Part shown: one piece after another, positions 49,833 to 57,913 of the stretch | How the letters are laid out: each line of letters opens with the position of its first letter | Numbering within the stretch: position 1 is the stretch's first letter | DNA from: Polymorphobacter_B sp038225475 | GTDB taxonomy: Bacteria; Pseudomonadota; Alphaproteobacteria; Sphingomonadales; Sphingomonadaceae | Direction of reading: 5' to 3' | Assembly (NCBI GenBank): GCA_038225475.1 | Contig: JBBRRA010000005.1 | Location: forward strand, 177,827-241,826 | Length of the DNA stretch: 64,000 bases | Program-made: the position numbers and the translations under genes | Notes under the pieces: model-generated | Seen by the model: only the letters and a program-made list of their open reading frames with translations | What the model was told of the DNA's origin: nothing | Database searches by the model: none

Positions 49833-50820
49833 AGCCACCGGCACGCCCCGGCAGCATGATGACGCCGTCATCGGCGAGCCGTCGAACCGCCCGAGCGAGT
49901 TCGCCTTGCGCAGCCTGCACTTCGGCGAGCTTGAGCGGCCCAAGCTGTGCCAGATCGTCCTGAAGCTGCGTCGCCGCGCGTGCCGACATCGCCGAAAAGA
50001 TGTGATCGCGCAGCGCCGCGCTTGCACCTTTCAGCGCCACGACGATGACCGCTGGATCGACTTCGCGCACCAAGGCCTGCATCGCGCGCGCATCGAGCCG
50101 CAGAATGTCTGCGAAAACAAACAGGTTCTCGGCGATCATCGTCGCAAGATCCGGATCGAGCGCCGCGAGGTCGGTCAGCAAGCGCGCCTGGTCTGACGAA
50201 AGATTGAGCAGTTTTGCGACCACATCAGGACCGGCGAGCGGCGGTGCCGGTCGTGATGGCGCATTGTCGCCCAGCCGCGCATCGAGCCCGGCCTCAAGGT
50301 CGGCGATGTCGGCCGAAGACACGGTACCGATGCGCGCAAGGCGATACAGCAGATCGGCTTGCTGCGCCTGCGGCAGTGCCGCAAGGACTGCGCTCGCAAC
50401 CGCCGGAGCGAGATGGGCCAGCACCACAGCCGTCGCCTGGGGGTGCTCATCGGCCAACAGGGTCGCGAGGGTATGTGGTTCGGCCCAGTCGAGCATGGCA
50501 AACGCACGCGCGCTCACCGGTGGCCCAAGTTGCTGGATAACGCCGCCGGCGCGTGCGCTGCCAAGCGCACGTTCGAGCACCGACCGTACCTGGCTGCCGC
50601 CCTGCCCGAGCGCCGCTGTGGCACGGCTGGCGAGCAGAAAATCGTCGAGCACCGAATCGATCGCGCGTGGTTCGATCTCGGCCACCGACAGCATGGCGTG
50701 GCCGACTGCGTGCACTTCGTCCGCCGCAAGCTGGCGGAGGAGTTCGGCTGCCTGGGGCTCATCGAGGAGAAGCAGAAGAACTGCGCACTTTTGAGCGCCC
50801 GACAACGGCATCGCGGTCAT
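49825..50820 (-). CDS. fliG: Flagellar motor switch protein FliG
   Basis: A 331-aa torque-generating C-ring protein. It has AQKCAVLLLLLDEPQAAELL in the N-domain that binds FliF, and the middle-domain EHPQ motif in LADEHPQATAVVLAHL. The C-domain contains the charged torque helix region ALRDHIFSAMSARAATQLQD followed by LGPLKLAEVQAAQ. The ATG at 50820 overlaps the fliF stop; the longer frame extends into fliF. Confidence 0.95.
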   Translation of the reverse strand: MTAMPLSGAQKCAVLLLLLDEPQAAELLRQLAADEVHAVGHAMLSVAEIEPRAIDSVLDDFLLASRATAALGQGGSQVRSVLERALGSARAGGVIQQLGPPVSARAFAMLDWAEPHTLATLLADEHPQATAVVLAHLAPAVASAVLAALPQAQQADLLYRLARIGTVSSADIADLEAGLDARLGDNAPSRPAPPLAGPDVVAKLLNLSSDQARLLTDLAALDPDLATMIAENLFVFADILRLDARAMQALVREVDPAVIVVALKGASAALRDHIFSAMSARAATQLQDDLAQLGPLKLAEVQAAQGELARAVRRLADDGVIMLPGRAGGYV

Positions 50821-52376
50821 GCTGCATCGGCCCGGATCATCTGCCGAACGACTGCCGATGCACGGCCGACATCGGAGGCGACCAGCGATTTTGCTTCGGC
50901 AAGTTTCGCTGTGTAGTCGAGCGTCAGGACTGCCGACGCCGCTTGCTCGCCAGCATCGACCACGGCTGGCGCGGGCTGACGCTTGAGCCAAGGACGCACG
51001 ACGCCAAAAATCAGCAGCGCCAGCGCAATCAGTGCAACGACCGCTTCCGCTGCCGTTCGAACAAGCGGACGGTCGTACCAGGCCAGCACCGCATCGACGG
51101 TCGCCGGCGCAAACGGGCGGCCCGCGACGGTAACGACATCGCCACGCCGCGCGTCAAAGCCCACCGCACTGCGGACCAGCCCCGTCAGCGCCGCAATCTG
51201 TTCGGGCTGTGTCTTGGGCGCGCCCAGGGCGACATCGCGCACGACAACGGCCACCGACAGGCGTCGCAGCTGCCCCGCAGCGCCGCGCGTTACCGACACC
51301 GCCTTGCCGACTTCGAAGCTGCGCACAAAGCTTTCGCTCTTTGGCATGGCCGTCGCGACGGGGGCGGGAGGCGACGACGGCGTGGTGGCGAGTTGTGCAG
51401 CCGGTGGCGCGGTATTCGAGAGCGCCCCCGGAATGCCGCGCGCCGCCACCGGCGCAGCTTCGGTCGCGTTGCTACCTTGTTCACTCCTCAGGACGCCGTC
51501 TTTGTCGAAGCTTTCGTGTGTTGCCGAGTTTTCGGTGAAATCGACATCGGCAGACACTTCGGCAGAGAAGTTGTTTTCGCCGAGCATCGGCAGCAGCAGC
51601 GCCATGACGCGCTGCCGATATTGTGCCTCGACCCGGCTCTGATACGCAAACTGCTGCGCACTTTCCCCGAGCAGTCCGCCACCCACGTCGCCAGAAACCA
51701 GGTGCCCGGACTGGTCGACGATGCTGACACGGTCGGTGGCGAGGCCCGCAACCGATGACGCCACCAGATGTTCGATTGCGCGGACCTGCGCGTCGCCCAG
51801 TGCCCGGCCTGGCGCGAGTCGAACGAACACCGCTGCTGTCGGTGCTGCCCGGTCACGAATGAATACCGACACTTCGCCCGCTGCAAGATGCACCGACGCC
51901 GACTCGACACCGTCGATCGCAGTGATACTCGCCGCGAGATCGCTTTCCTGCGCTTGCTTGAGCCGCGCCGTCTCGACCGCGCGGCTCGATCCGAGCGGAA
52001 GTGTGCCGAGCAGATCATAGCCGGTCGCCGCCGCCTTCGGCAGGCCTTGCCCGGCCAGCAGGATGCGCGCTGCAGCGACCTGCGCCTCCGGAGCTTCAAT
52101 GTTGCCGGTTACGGGATCGACCCGCGCCGCAATATTACCCGTTTTTAGCGCCGCCAGCACCGCAGCCTTGTCGCTTTCGACCAAGACCGGCAGCACAACC
52201 CGGTAGTCTGGCGTGCGCAGCAGCAACCATGCACCAAGCGTCGCCCCGATCGCCAACAGCGTTGCGATTGCGGGCAGTGCCCGGCGCACCGCAGGCTGTT
52301 CGAGCAGACGGTCACCGCGCGCGCGCAGATCGGTAACGAGGCGAGTTGGCGGCGGCAGCGTCGCAAGCTCGTTCAT
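50817..52376 (-). CDS. fliF: Flagellar MS-ring protein FliF
   Basis: A 519-aa inner-membrane ring protein on which the flagellum is built. It has an N-terminal helix (AIATLLAIGATLGAWLLLRT) and ring-building motifs YRVVLPVLVESDKAAVLAAL and ASVHLAAGEVSVFIRDRAAP. A long proline/alanine-rich loop comes next, then a second membrane helix (AAEAVVALIALALLIFGVVR) and a C-terminal FliG-binding tail. It begins 4 nt after fliE. Confidence 0.95.
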   Translation of the reverse strand: MNELATLPPPTRLVTDLRARGDRLLEQPAVRRALPAIATLLAIGATLGAWLLLRTPDYRVVLPVLVESDKAAVLAALKTGNIAARVDPVTGNIEAPEAQVAAARILLAGQGLPKAAATGYDLLGTLPLGSSRAVETARLKQAQESDLAASITAIDGVESASVHLAAGEVSVFIRDRAAPTAAVFVRLAPGRALGDAQVRAIEHLVASSVAGLATDRVSIVDQSGHLVSGDVGGGLLGESAQQFAYQSRVEAQYRQRVMALLLPMLGENNFSAEVSADVDFTENSATHESFDKDGVLRSEQGSNATEAAPVAARGIPGALSNTAPPAAQLATTPSSPPAPVATAMPKSESFVRSFEVGKAVSVTRGAAGQLRRLSVAVVVRDVALGAPKTQPEQIAALTGLVRSAVGFDARRGDVVTVAGRPFAPATVDAVLAWYDRPLVRTAAEAVVALIALALLIFGVVRPWLKRQPAPAVVDAGEQAASAVLTLDYTAKLAEAKSLVASDVGRASAVVRQMIRADAA

Positions 52377-52380
52377 GCCG

Positions 52381-52689
52381 TCATACCGGCATGCTCATAA
52401 TGTCCTTATACGCCGACAGCAGCTTGTTGCGCACCTGAAGCGTCGCCTCGAACGCGATCGAGGCCTTCTGGCGCGCAAGCATAACCCCGGCGATATCGAC
52501 GCTATCGCCGCGTTCGAACGCGGTTGACGCGTCGCCTGCTGCAGACTGGACCGCATTGACGCTCTTCAGCGCCTCCGTAATCGCTGACTCGAAGCCGCCG
52601 CCGGGCGGAGGCCGCATCGCCGCCTGCTCGCTACGGCTTACGATCTGGGCGCGGAGTGCAAGCACGTCGCCTGCTGTAACGATGGTCAT
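52381..52689 (-). CDS. fliE: Flagellar hook-basal body protein FliE
   Basis: A 102-aa rod/MS-ring adaptor. Conserved FliE features are FESAITEALKSVNAVQSAAG, VDIAGVMLARQKASIAFEAT, and the C-terminal LQVRNKLLSAYKDIMSMPV. Its ATG overlaps the flbD stop (ATGA), tying the first structural gene of the operon to its regulator. Confidence 0.93.
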   Translation of the reverse strand: MTIVTAGDVLALRAQIVSRSEQAAMRPPPGGGFESAITEALKSVNAVQSAAGDASTAFERGDSVDIAGVMLARQKASIAFEATLQVRNKLLSAYKDIMSMPV

Positions 52690-53900
52690 TGCATCGTCAT
52701 CCCGTCGGCAGGCGCTTCATGCGCCATCGCGGCGAGCTTGTAGCGCAACGTCCGCTCGCTGATGCCCAGCCGATGCGCCGCTATCGATCGGCGTCCAGAG
52801 CAATCGGCCAGCGCTGAACGGATCGCGGCGAATTCGCGCTCGCGACGCAGTCCGCCGAGCGACGCAGGGACGATGCCTTGCATCGGCGGCGGCGTGGCCG
52901 GGTCGAACATGATATCCGCGGCGTCAATTCCGGTGCCAGTGGCGAGTACGGTAGCGCGCTGCAGCACGTTGCCGAGCTCGCGCACGTTACCAGGCCAGTC
53001 ATACGCCTCGAGCCGCCGTAGTGCTGCAGGCGTCGGCCACAAGCCCGACCCGTCGCGCAGCCAAAGCGCGGCGGTGATGGCGATGATATCGGCGCGCCGC
53101 TCCGCCAGCGGCCGGGTGGTCAACGGGAACACCGCGAGCCGGTAGTAGAGATCGGCGCGGAAACGCCCGGCCGCAACTTCAGCGGGCAGGTCGCGATTGG
53201 CGCAAGCGATGATGCGGACATCGACCTTTTGAGCGACGCTCGCCCCGATCGGAAGCACTTCATGTTCCTGCAGCACGCGCAACAGCTTGGCCTGTAACGC
53301 CAGCGGCAATTCGGCGACCTCGTCGAGCAGCAGCGTGCCGCCGTCGGCCGCGCGGAACAGCCCCTTGGCGCTTTGAAGTGCGCCGGTAAACGCGCCGCGC
53401 TCGTGACCGAATAGCACCGCTTCGAGCATCGCTTCGGGAAGCGCTGCACAGTTGACGGCGACGAGCGGCCGATCGCGGCGCTTCGACATCCTATGGATGT
53501 GATTGGCGAGCACTTCCTTGCCGGTACCGGTCGGCCCGTTGATGAGGACGCCGACGTCGCGCTGCGCTACCCGTTCGGCCAAGCCGATCAGCTGCACCGA
53601 GGCCGGATCGGATGCGGCCGGCAGGACACCGCGGGCGAGCGCGGCGATCAGTGCCGCCGCGAACGGCATGTCAGCTGCACTGAACCCAACTACGCCCCGG
53701 CAGCAGGCTTCGGCAGAGGCGGTCATCGCCGCTTTGCCCTGCACGGCGACGCGCACGAATGCGGCTGACGGCGGGGGCTCATCCTGAGCGATGACGGTGA
53801 GCGCTGCCGCAGCGCCCAAAGTCCGTAGTGCCGCTGCGAGGCCGGGGTGCAGCGCTTCTGCCGCGCTCGAAACGGCGAAACTGGTTTTAATCGCCTGCAT
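52686..53900 (-). CDS. flbD: Sigma54-dependent flagellar activator, FlbD-like
   Basis: A 404-aa enhancer-binding protein heading the flagellar operon. About 125 N-terminal residues do not form a recognisable receiver domain. The AAA+ domain has Walker A (VLINGPTGTGKEVLANHIHR), GAFTGA in FGHERGAFTGALQSAKGLF, Walker B (GTLLLDEVAELPLALQAKLL) and a Fis-type helix-turn-helix (HRLGISERTLRYKLAAM), whose RTLRYKLA end is typical of FlbD. It is placed behind its own sigma54 promoter, suggesting autoregulation. The ATG at 53900 follows GGGGGA; a longer frame would cross the promoter. Confidence 0.9.
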   Translation of the reverse strand: MQAIKTSFAVSSAAEALHPGLAAALRTLGAAAALTVIAQDEPPPSAAFVRVAVQGKAAMTASAEACCRGVVGFSAADMPFAAALIAALARGVLPAASDPASVQLIGLAERVAQRDVGVLINGPTGTGKEVLANHIHRMSKRRDRPLVAVNCAALPEAMLEAVLFGHERGAFTGALQSAKGLFRAADGGTLLLDEVAELPLALQAKLLRVLQEHEVLPIGASVAQKVDVRIIACANRDLPAEVAAGRFRADLYYRLAVFPLTTRPLAERRADIIAITAALWLRDGSGLWPTPAALRRLEAYDWPGNVRELGNVLQRATVLATGTGIDAADIMFDPATPPPMQGIVPASLGGLRREREFAAIRSALADCSGRRSIAAHRLGISERTLRYKLAAMAHEAPADGMTMQ

Positions 53901-53930
53901 TGGGTCCCCCGGCTGTGTGCCAAGTCCTAC

Positions 53931-53946
53931 GCAAGCGCCGTGCCAA
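53931..53946 (-). promoter_or_regulatory. Sigma54 (RpoN) promoter of the flagellar operon
   Basis: The minus strand reads TTGGCACGGCGCTTGC, a match to the -24/-12 consensus TTGGCACR-N4-TTGC at every fixed position. It lies 31 nt upstream of the flbD start codon with no gene between, and is the only such site I found near the flagellar genes. Confidence 0.88.
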
Positions 53947-54045
53947 CCCGGTTGTCGCCCAAGGCCCGTCGGGGCACGCGGCATTCCGTCAATGAACCGA
54001 CTTATTCAGCGTCAGCCGTTTGACACGTGCCAATATTCTGACGCC

Positions 54046-55158
54046 TCAACTGTCCCATGCCGTCGCAACGGTTCGGTCGATCCAGCCACCGCCGAGCACG
54101 CGCGAGCCGTCGTACAGCACGGCGGCCTGCCCCGGTGAAACGCCGTATTGCGGCGTGGCAAATCGCAGTTCGTCACCGTCGAGCACAGCTTCGACCGTCG
54201 GGGCCATCGACCGCACGCGCGCGCCGATGGTGACGCCGCCGGTGCCGATACCAGACCCGAGCCAGTTCAGGTCGGTCAGCGTCAGCGCATCGACCGCGAG
54301 CGCGCGGCGCGGCCCGACGACGACGCGGCGTGTCGCCGGATCGAGGCGGACGACATACAGCGGCTCGGGCATGCCGCCGATGTCGATCCCGCGCCGCTGC
54401 CCGACGGTGTAATGGACCAGCCCGCGATGCATGCCGAGCACGCGTCCGTTGCCGTCGACAATCTCGCCCGGCGCATCGGCCTCGGGCCGGACGCGCCGGA
54501 CCACTGCGGCATAGTCGCCCTGTGGAACGAAGCAGATATCCTGACTGTCGGGCTTGGCCGCGACGCGCAGCCCAAGGCGTCCGGCATGTTCGCGCACCGC
54601 CCGCTTGCTCATGCCACCGAGCGGAAACCGCAGGTAATCCAGTTGCGCGGCCGTTGTTGCATACAGGAAGTAACTTTGGTCCTTGGCAGGATCGATGCCG
54701 CGATGCAGCTCGGCACCAGCCGCGCCGTCGATGCGCCGGACGTAATGGCCCGTTGCAAGACATGTCGCGCCAAGGTCGCGCGCAACGTCGAGCAGGTCGC
54801 GAAATTTGACGGTCTGGTTGCAGCGGATGCACGGCACCGGCGTGCGGCCGGCCAGATAGCTGTCGGCGAAATCGGTGATGACCGCGTCGCGAAAACGGCT
54901 TTCATAGTCGAGCACATAATGCGCGATGCCGAGCTGCGCCGCGACCCGCCTCGCGTCGGCAATATCGGCTCCGGCGCAGCAGCTTCCCGGCTTCTGGACG
55001 GCAGCGCCGTGGTCGTATAGCTGCAGCGTCACGCCGATCGTTTCGCACCCCGCTTCGGCGCAAAGCGCCGCAACGACCGAGGAATCGACGCCGCCCGACA
55101 TGGCGACGACGACGCGCGTTCCGGGCGGCGGCAGGCAGGGCAAGTCTTCGGTCATCAT
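54046..55158 (-). CDS. mnmA: tRNA-specific 2-thiouridylase MnmA
   Basis: A 370-aa cytoplasmic enzyme that thiolates uridine 34 of tRNA-Lys, -Glu and -Gln. It has the PP-loop VVVAMSGGVDSSVVAALCAE, the first catalytic cysteine in PCIRCNQTVKFRDLL, DQSYFLYATTAAQLDYLRFP, and the second cysteine in SQDICFVPQGDYAAVV. The start is one of two adjacent ATGs (55158, 55155) behind GGAG; a GTG slightly upstream is possible. A small palindrome (GCGCCA-AAA-TGGCGC, 55197-55211) lies in the promoter region shared with sciP. Confidence 0.95.
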   Translation of the reverse strand: MMTEDLPCLPPPGTRVVVAMSGGVDSSVVAALCAEAGCETIGVTLQLYDHGAAVQKPGSCCAGADIADARRVAAQLGIAHYVLDYESRFRDAVITDFADSYLAGRTPVPCIRCNQTVKFRDLLDVARDLGATCLATGHYVRRIDGAAGAELHRGIDPAKDQSYFLYATTAAQLDYLRFPLGGMSKRAVREHAGRLGLRVAAKPDSQDICFVPQGDYAAVVRRVRPEADAPGEIVDGNGRVLGMHRGLVHYTVGQRRGIDIGGMPEPLYVVRLDPATRRVVVGPRRALAVDALTLTDLNWLGSGIGTGGVTIGARVRSMAPTVEAVLDGDELRFATPQYGVSPGQAAVLYDGSRVLGGGWIDRTVATAWDS

Positions 55159-55271
55159 CTCCACTTGGCGATGCGCCCGGCATGGTCAAGCGATAAGCGC
55201 CAAAATGGCGCAAGCGCTGCATCACCGCGCCGTACTTCCCCGTATCTGACGAGAGCAAAGAAAGCGGGTAT

Positions 55272-55565
55272 ATGGGCAGTGCAATCCTTACGAATCAACA
55301 GGCTGTGGTCGGCCCGTCGGGGGCGATGCTGACCCTTGACCAACTGCCGCCGGCGGGCACCTTCCGCTGGGTCGCGCGCCGCAAGGCCGAGGTGCTCGCG
55401 GCGGTTCGCGGCGGCCTGCTGACCCGGTCCGATGCGCTGTGCCGCTACCGGATCAGTGACGAGGAGTTCAGCCTGTGGGAGCGTGCACTCGATTGCGCCG
55501 GGCTGCCGGGGCTGCGCGTCACGCGCGTCCAGGTGTACCGGCCGATTTTCGAGGCCCGCCGCTAG
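55272..55565 (+). CDS. sciP: CtrA inhibitor SciP (DUF1153)
   Basis: A 97-aa helix-turn-helix protein. In Caulobacter SciP binds CtrA-controlled promoters and blocks activation by CtrA. The family pattern is LPPAGTFRWVARRKAEVLAA, VRGGLLTRSDALCRYRIS, DEEFSLWERALDCAG and RVTRVQVYR near the C-terminus. It is 135 bp upstream of ctrA on the same strand, so activator and inhibitor genes are next to each other here. Confidence 0.93.
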   Translation: MGSAILTNQQAVVGPSGAMLTLDQLPPAGTFRWVARRKAEVLAAVRGGLLTRSDALCRYRISDEEFSLWERALDCAGLPGLRVTRVQVYRPIFEARR

Positions 55566-55700
55566 AAAACTGTGTCTTGCCGACAACATCAGTCACATTT
55601 CGTCGCAAATCGCTTTACCTCGCCCCAAAAACGCTGTTCATGATTATTAACGGCGTTCAGGGGGAGCGCCTGTTGAGGACGATCCAAGGTAGGAAAAGCG

Positions 55701-56405
55701 ATGCGGGTGCTCTTGATCGAAGACGATCGGCTGATGGCAAGATCACTGGCGTTGATGCTGAACAGCATCGGCGTCGAACATGAAACGGTCGCCGAAGGCG
55801 AAGCTGCGATCGAGCTCGCGCGGGTCTATGACTATGACGCAATCTTGCTCGACCTGAACCTTCCCGACCTGCACGGCTATGAAGTGCTGCGCCGCTTGCG
55901 TCTGGCGCGCGTTGCCACGCCGGTGATGATCCTGTCGGGCGAAAGCGAAGTCGCAACGAAGGTCAGCGGCTTTGGCTTTGGCGCGGACGATTATGTCACC
56001 AAGCCGTTCCAGCGTGACGAGCTGGTCGCACGGCTGCACGCGCTTGTGCGCCGGTCGAAGGGCCATGCCGAATCGATCATTCGCACTGGCACCATGGCGA
56101 TCGACCTTGCGGCGCGCACGGTATCGGTCAACGACCACCGGGTGCCGCTGACCGGCAAGGAATATGCGATCCTCGAGCTGCTGTCGCTACGCAAGGGGAT
56201 GACGCTGACCAAGGAAATGTTCCTGACGCATCTTTACGGCGGGCGCGACGAACCTGAACTCAAGATCATCGACGTTTTCGTCTGCAAGCTGCGCAAAAAG
56301 CTGGCGACGGCGGGCGACGGGGCCTCGGTGTGCATCGAAACCGTCTGGGGCCGCGGCTATGCCCTGCGCGATCCCGAAACCGAAATCGAAGCGCAGGTCG
56401 CCTGA
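55701..56405 (+). CDS. ctrA: Cell-cycle response regulator CtrA
   Basis: A 234-aa OmpR-type response regulator controlling cell cycle, division and motility genes in alphaproteobacteria. The receiver has acidic pair RVLLIEDDRL, phospho-acceptor Asp51 in AILLDLNLPDLHGYE, and Lys in GADDYVTKPFQRDEL. The C-terminal winged helix is strongly conserved (PLTGKEYAILELLSLRKGMT; DVFVCKLRKKLA; ETVWGRGYALRDP). A clear ribosome site precedes the ATG. The upstream region has one ATTAACGG half-site-like sequence (55647-55654) but no full TTAA-N7-TTAA box. Confidence 0.97.
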   Translation: MRVLLIEDDRLMARSLALMLNSIGVEHETVAEGEAAIELARVYDYDAILLDLNLPDLHGYEVLRRLRLARVATPVMILSGESEVATKVSGFGFGADDYVTKPFQRDELVARLHALVRRSKGHAESIIRTGTMAIDLAARTVSVNDHRVPLTGKEYAILELLSLRKGMTLTKEMFLTHLYGGRDEPELKIIDVFVCKLRKKLATAGDGASVCIETVWGRGYALRDPETEIEAQVA

Positions 56406-56432
56406 CGGGTCGTTCCGGACACCAGTAATTGC

Positions 56433-56476
56433 GGCTCGAACGCCATTTCCCGGAGCGCCGGGGGATGGCGCGAGCC
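56433..56476 (+). terminator. Hairpin downstream of ctrA
   Basis: GGCTCG-CGCCAT-CCGG pairs with CCGG-ATGGCG-CGAGCC in an interrupted stem 28 nt after the ctrA stop. There is no T-run, so it may act as a Rho-linked or stabilising end rather than an intrinsic terminator. Confidence 0.45.
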
Positions 56477-56601
56477 ATGCAAAGTTGATGAAGTTGACGA
56501 TACGTCGGGGGGCAGTAGCTGCCAGTATCGATAATTTGCCCTCGCCTGCCGTGTGATCGGCGGCGGTCTTGGTCGCGACGATGATCGGTGCTGATTGAAT
56601 A

Positions 56602-56635
56602 TACCGCATAGGAAGATCTTATATCCTATTCGGTA
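56602..56635. repeat. 34-bp AT-rich dyad in convergent intergenic region
   Basis: TACCG-c-ATAGGA (56602-56613) and TCCTAT-t-CGGTA (56624-56635) are inverted repeats around a 10-bp centre that contains AGATCT. The stretch is unusually AT-rich for the window. It lies between the ends of ctrA and trmJ, so a bidirectional terminator is the simplest reading. A protein-binding site or a small RNA gene cannot be ruled out. Confidence 0.45.
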
Positions 56636-56687
56636 CATTTTGTCAATAATCCGCGCGGAGTGGTCGCACAGCGGCCGACGTTATTCG

Positions 56688-57437
56688 TCAGTCGATGAGG
56701 TCGCCACGCTTGCGTCGTCCCTGCGCGAGCGTTCGGAAAACGCCGCGCAAGGTCCGCACTTCCTCGTCACTGAACGCCGGACGCGTCAACAGATTGCGCA
56801 GCGTCCGCCGGGCATTGGTCGCCGCGACGCCGCGCTTGAAATATTCGGCGGTGTCGAGCTCGGCCTCGACGGCGACGATCAGCCGTTCGAGATCGGCATG
56901 CGCCGCTGGCCCAGCATAGTTGGCAAAGACTTCGGCGGGCGTGTCGTCGCCCGCTTTGAACCACTCGTAACTCGCGAGCAGCACGGCCTGGCCAAGGTTG
57001 AGCGAACCGAAATCGGGGTTGACCGGCACCGTCAGCACGGCGTGCGCAACCGCCAGATCGTCGGTCTCCAGCCCTGACCGCTCCGGGCCGAACATCAGCC
57101 CGCTCGGCAACGGGCGTGCGCGGATTTCGGCGGCGGCCTGCGGCGGCGTCACCACCGGCCGCGTCAGCGCACGGCTGCGGAAGGTCGTGGCATAGACGAA
57201 ATGCAGGTCGGCGACCGCACCCGCAACGCTGTCGAACACCTGCGCATTGGCCAGCACATCATCGGCACCGCTGGCGCTCGGCCCGGCATCGGGGTTCGGC
57301 CACCCGTCGCGCGGCGACACCAGCCGCAGGTCGGTCAGGCCGAAATTGAGCATTGCCCGCGCGCACGCCCCGATGTTCGCGCCCAGTTGCGGACGGATCA
57401 GGATGACGGCGGGCGGCGGCGAAGTGGCGGCAATCAC
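56688..57437 (-). CDS. trmJ: tRNA (cytidine/uridine-2'-O-)-methyltransferase TrmJ
   Basis: A 249-aa SPOUT methyltransferase, predicted to methylate position 32 of tRNAs. Signatures are VILIRPQLGANIGACARAML at the N-terminus, the SAM-binding knot region LPSGLMFGPERSGLETDDLA, and VNPDFGSLNLGQAVLLASYE. The GTG start overlaps the nrdR stop by 4 nt. It is last in the rpiB-glyA-nrdR-trmJ run. Confidence 0.88.
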   Translation of the reverse strand: MIAATSPPPAVILIRPQLGANIGACARAMLNFGLTDLRLVSPRDGWPNPDAGPSASGADDVLANAQVFDSVAGAVADLHFVYATTFRSRALTRPVVTPPQAAAEIRARPLPSGLMFGPERSGLETDDLAVAHAVLTVPVNPDFGSLNLGQAVLLASYEWFKAGDDTPAEVFANYAGPAAHADLERLIVAVEAELDTAEYFKRGVAATNARRTLRNLLTRPAFSDEEVRTLRGVFRTLAQGRRKRGDLID

Positions 57438-57910
57438 TCGTCGATGTCGCCGGGGTGGTGGCCGGGCACCAGCCCGCCGACGAACTTTTCGAAATCGCGC
57501 GCTTCGCGAAAGTCGCGGTAGACGCTGGCAAAGCGGATGTACGCTACGGGGTCGAGCGCCTGCAGGCCCTCCATAACCATCTCGCCGATATGGCCGACGT
57601 CGATTTCGCTTTCGCCCGCCGATTCGAGCCGCCGGACCACACCGGTAACCAGCCGCTCGATCCGCTCGGGCTCGAGCGGGCGCTTGCGGCAGGCAATTTC
57701 GATCGAACGTGCCAGCTTGTCGCGGTCGAACACTTCGCGCTTGCCCGATTTTTTGACGACCATCAGCTCGCGCAGCTGGATGCGCTCGAAAGTGGTGAAG
57801 CGCGCGCCGCACGCCGGACACTGCCGTCGCCGCCGGATTGCACTGCCGTCCTCGGTCGGACGGCTGTCCTTCACCTGGCTGTCGTCATGCGCGCAGAAGG
57901 GGCAACGCAT
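57434..57910 (-). CDS. nrdR: Transcriptional repressor NrdR
   Basis: A 158-aa zinc-ribbon plus ATP-cone protein repressing ribonucleotide reductase genes. The zinc ribbon is MRCPFCAHDDSQVKDSRPTE with CPACGARFTTFERI, and the ATP-cone follows (VVKKSGKREVFDRDKLARSI). It starts 3 nt after glyA. No NrdR box was found in the window. Confidence 0.96.
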   Translation of the reverse strand: MRCPFCAHDDSQVKDSRPTEDGSAIRRRRQCPACGARFTTFERIQLRELMVVKKSGKREVFDRDKLARSIEIACRKRPLEPERIERLVTGVVRRLESAGESEIDVGHIGEMVMEGLQALDPVAYIRFASVYRDFREARDFEKFVGGLVPGHHPGDIDE

Positions 57911-57913
57911 CGA

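Noticed and set aside
50553..51758. 401-codon plus-strand frame
   Set aside because: Antisense to fliG and fliF; shadow frame without motifs.
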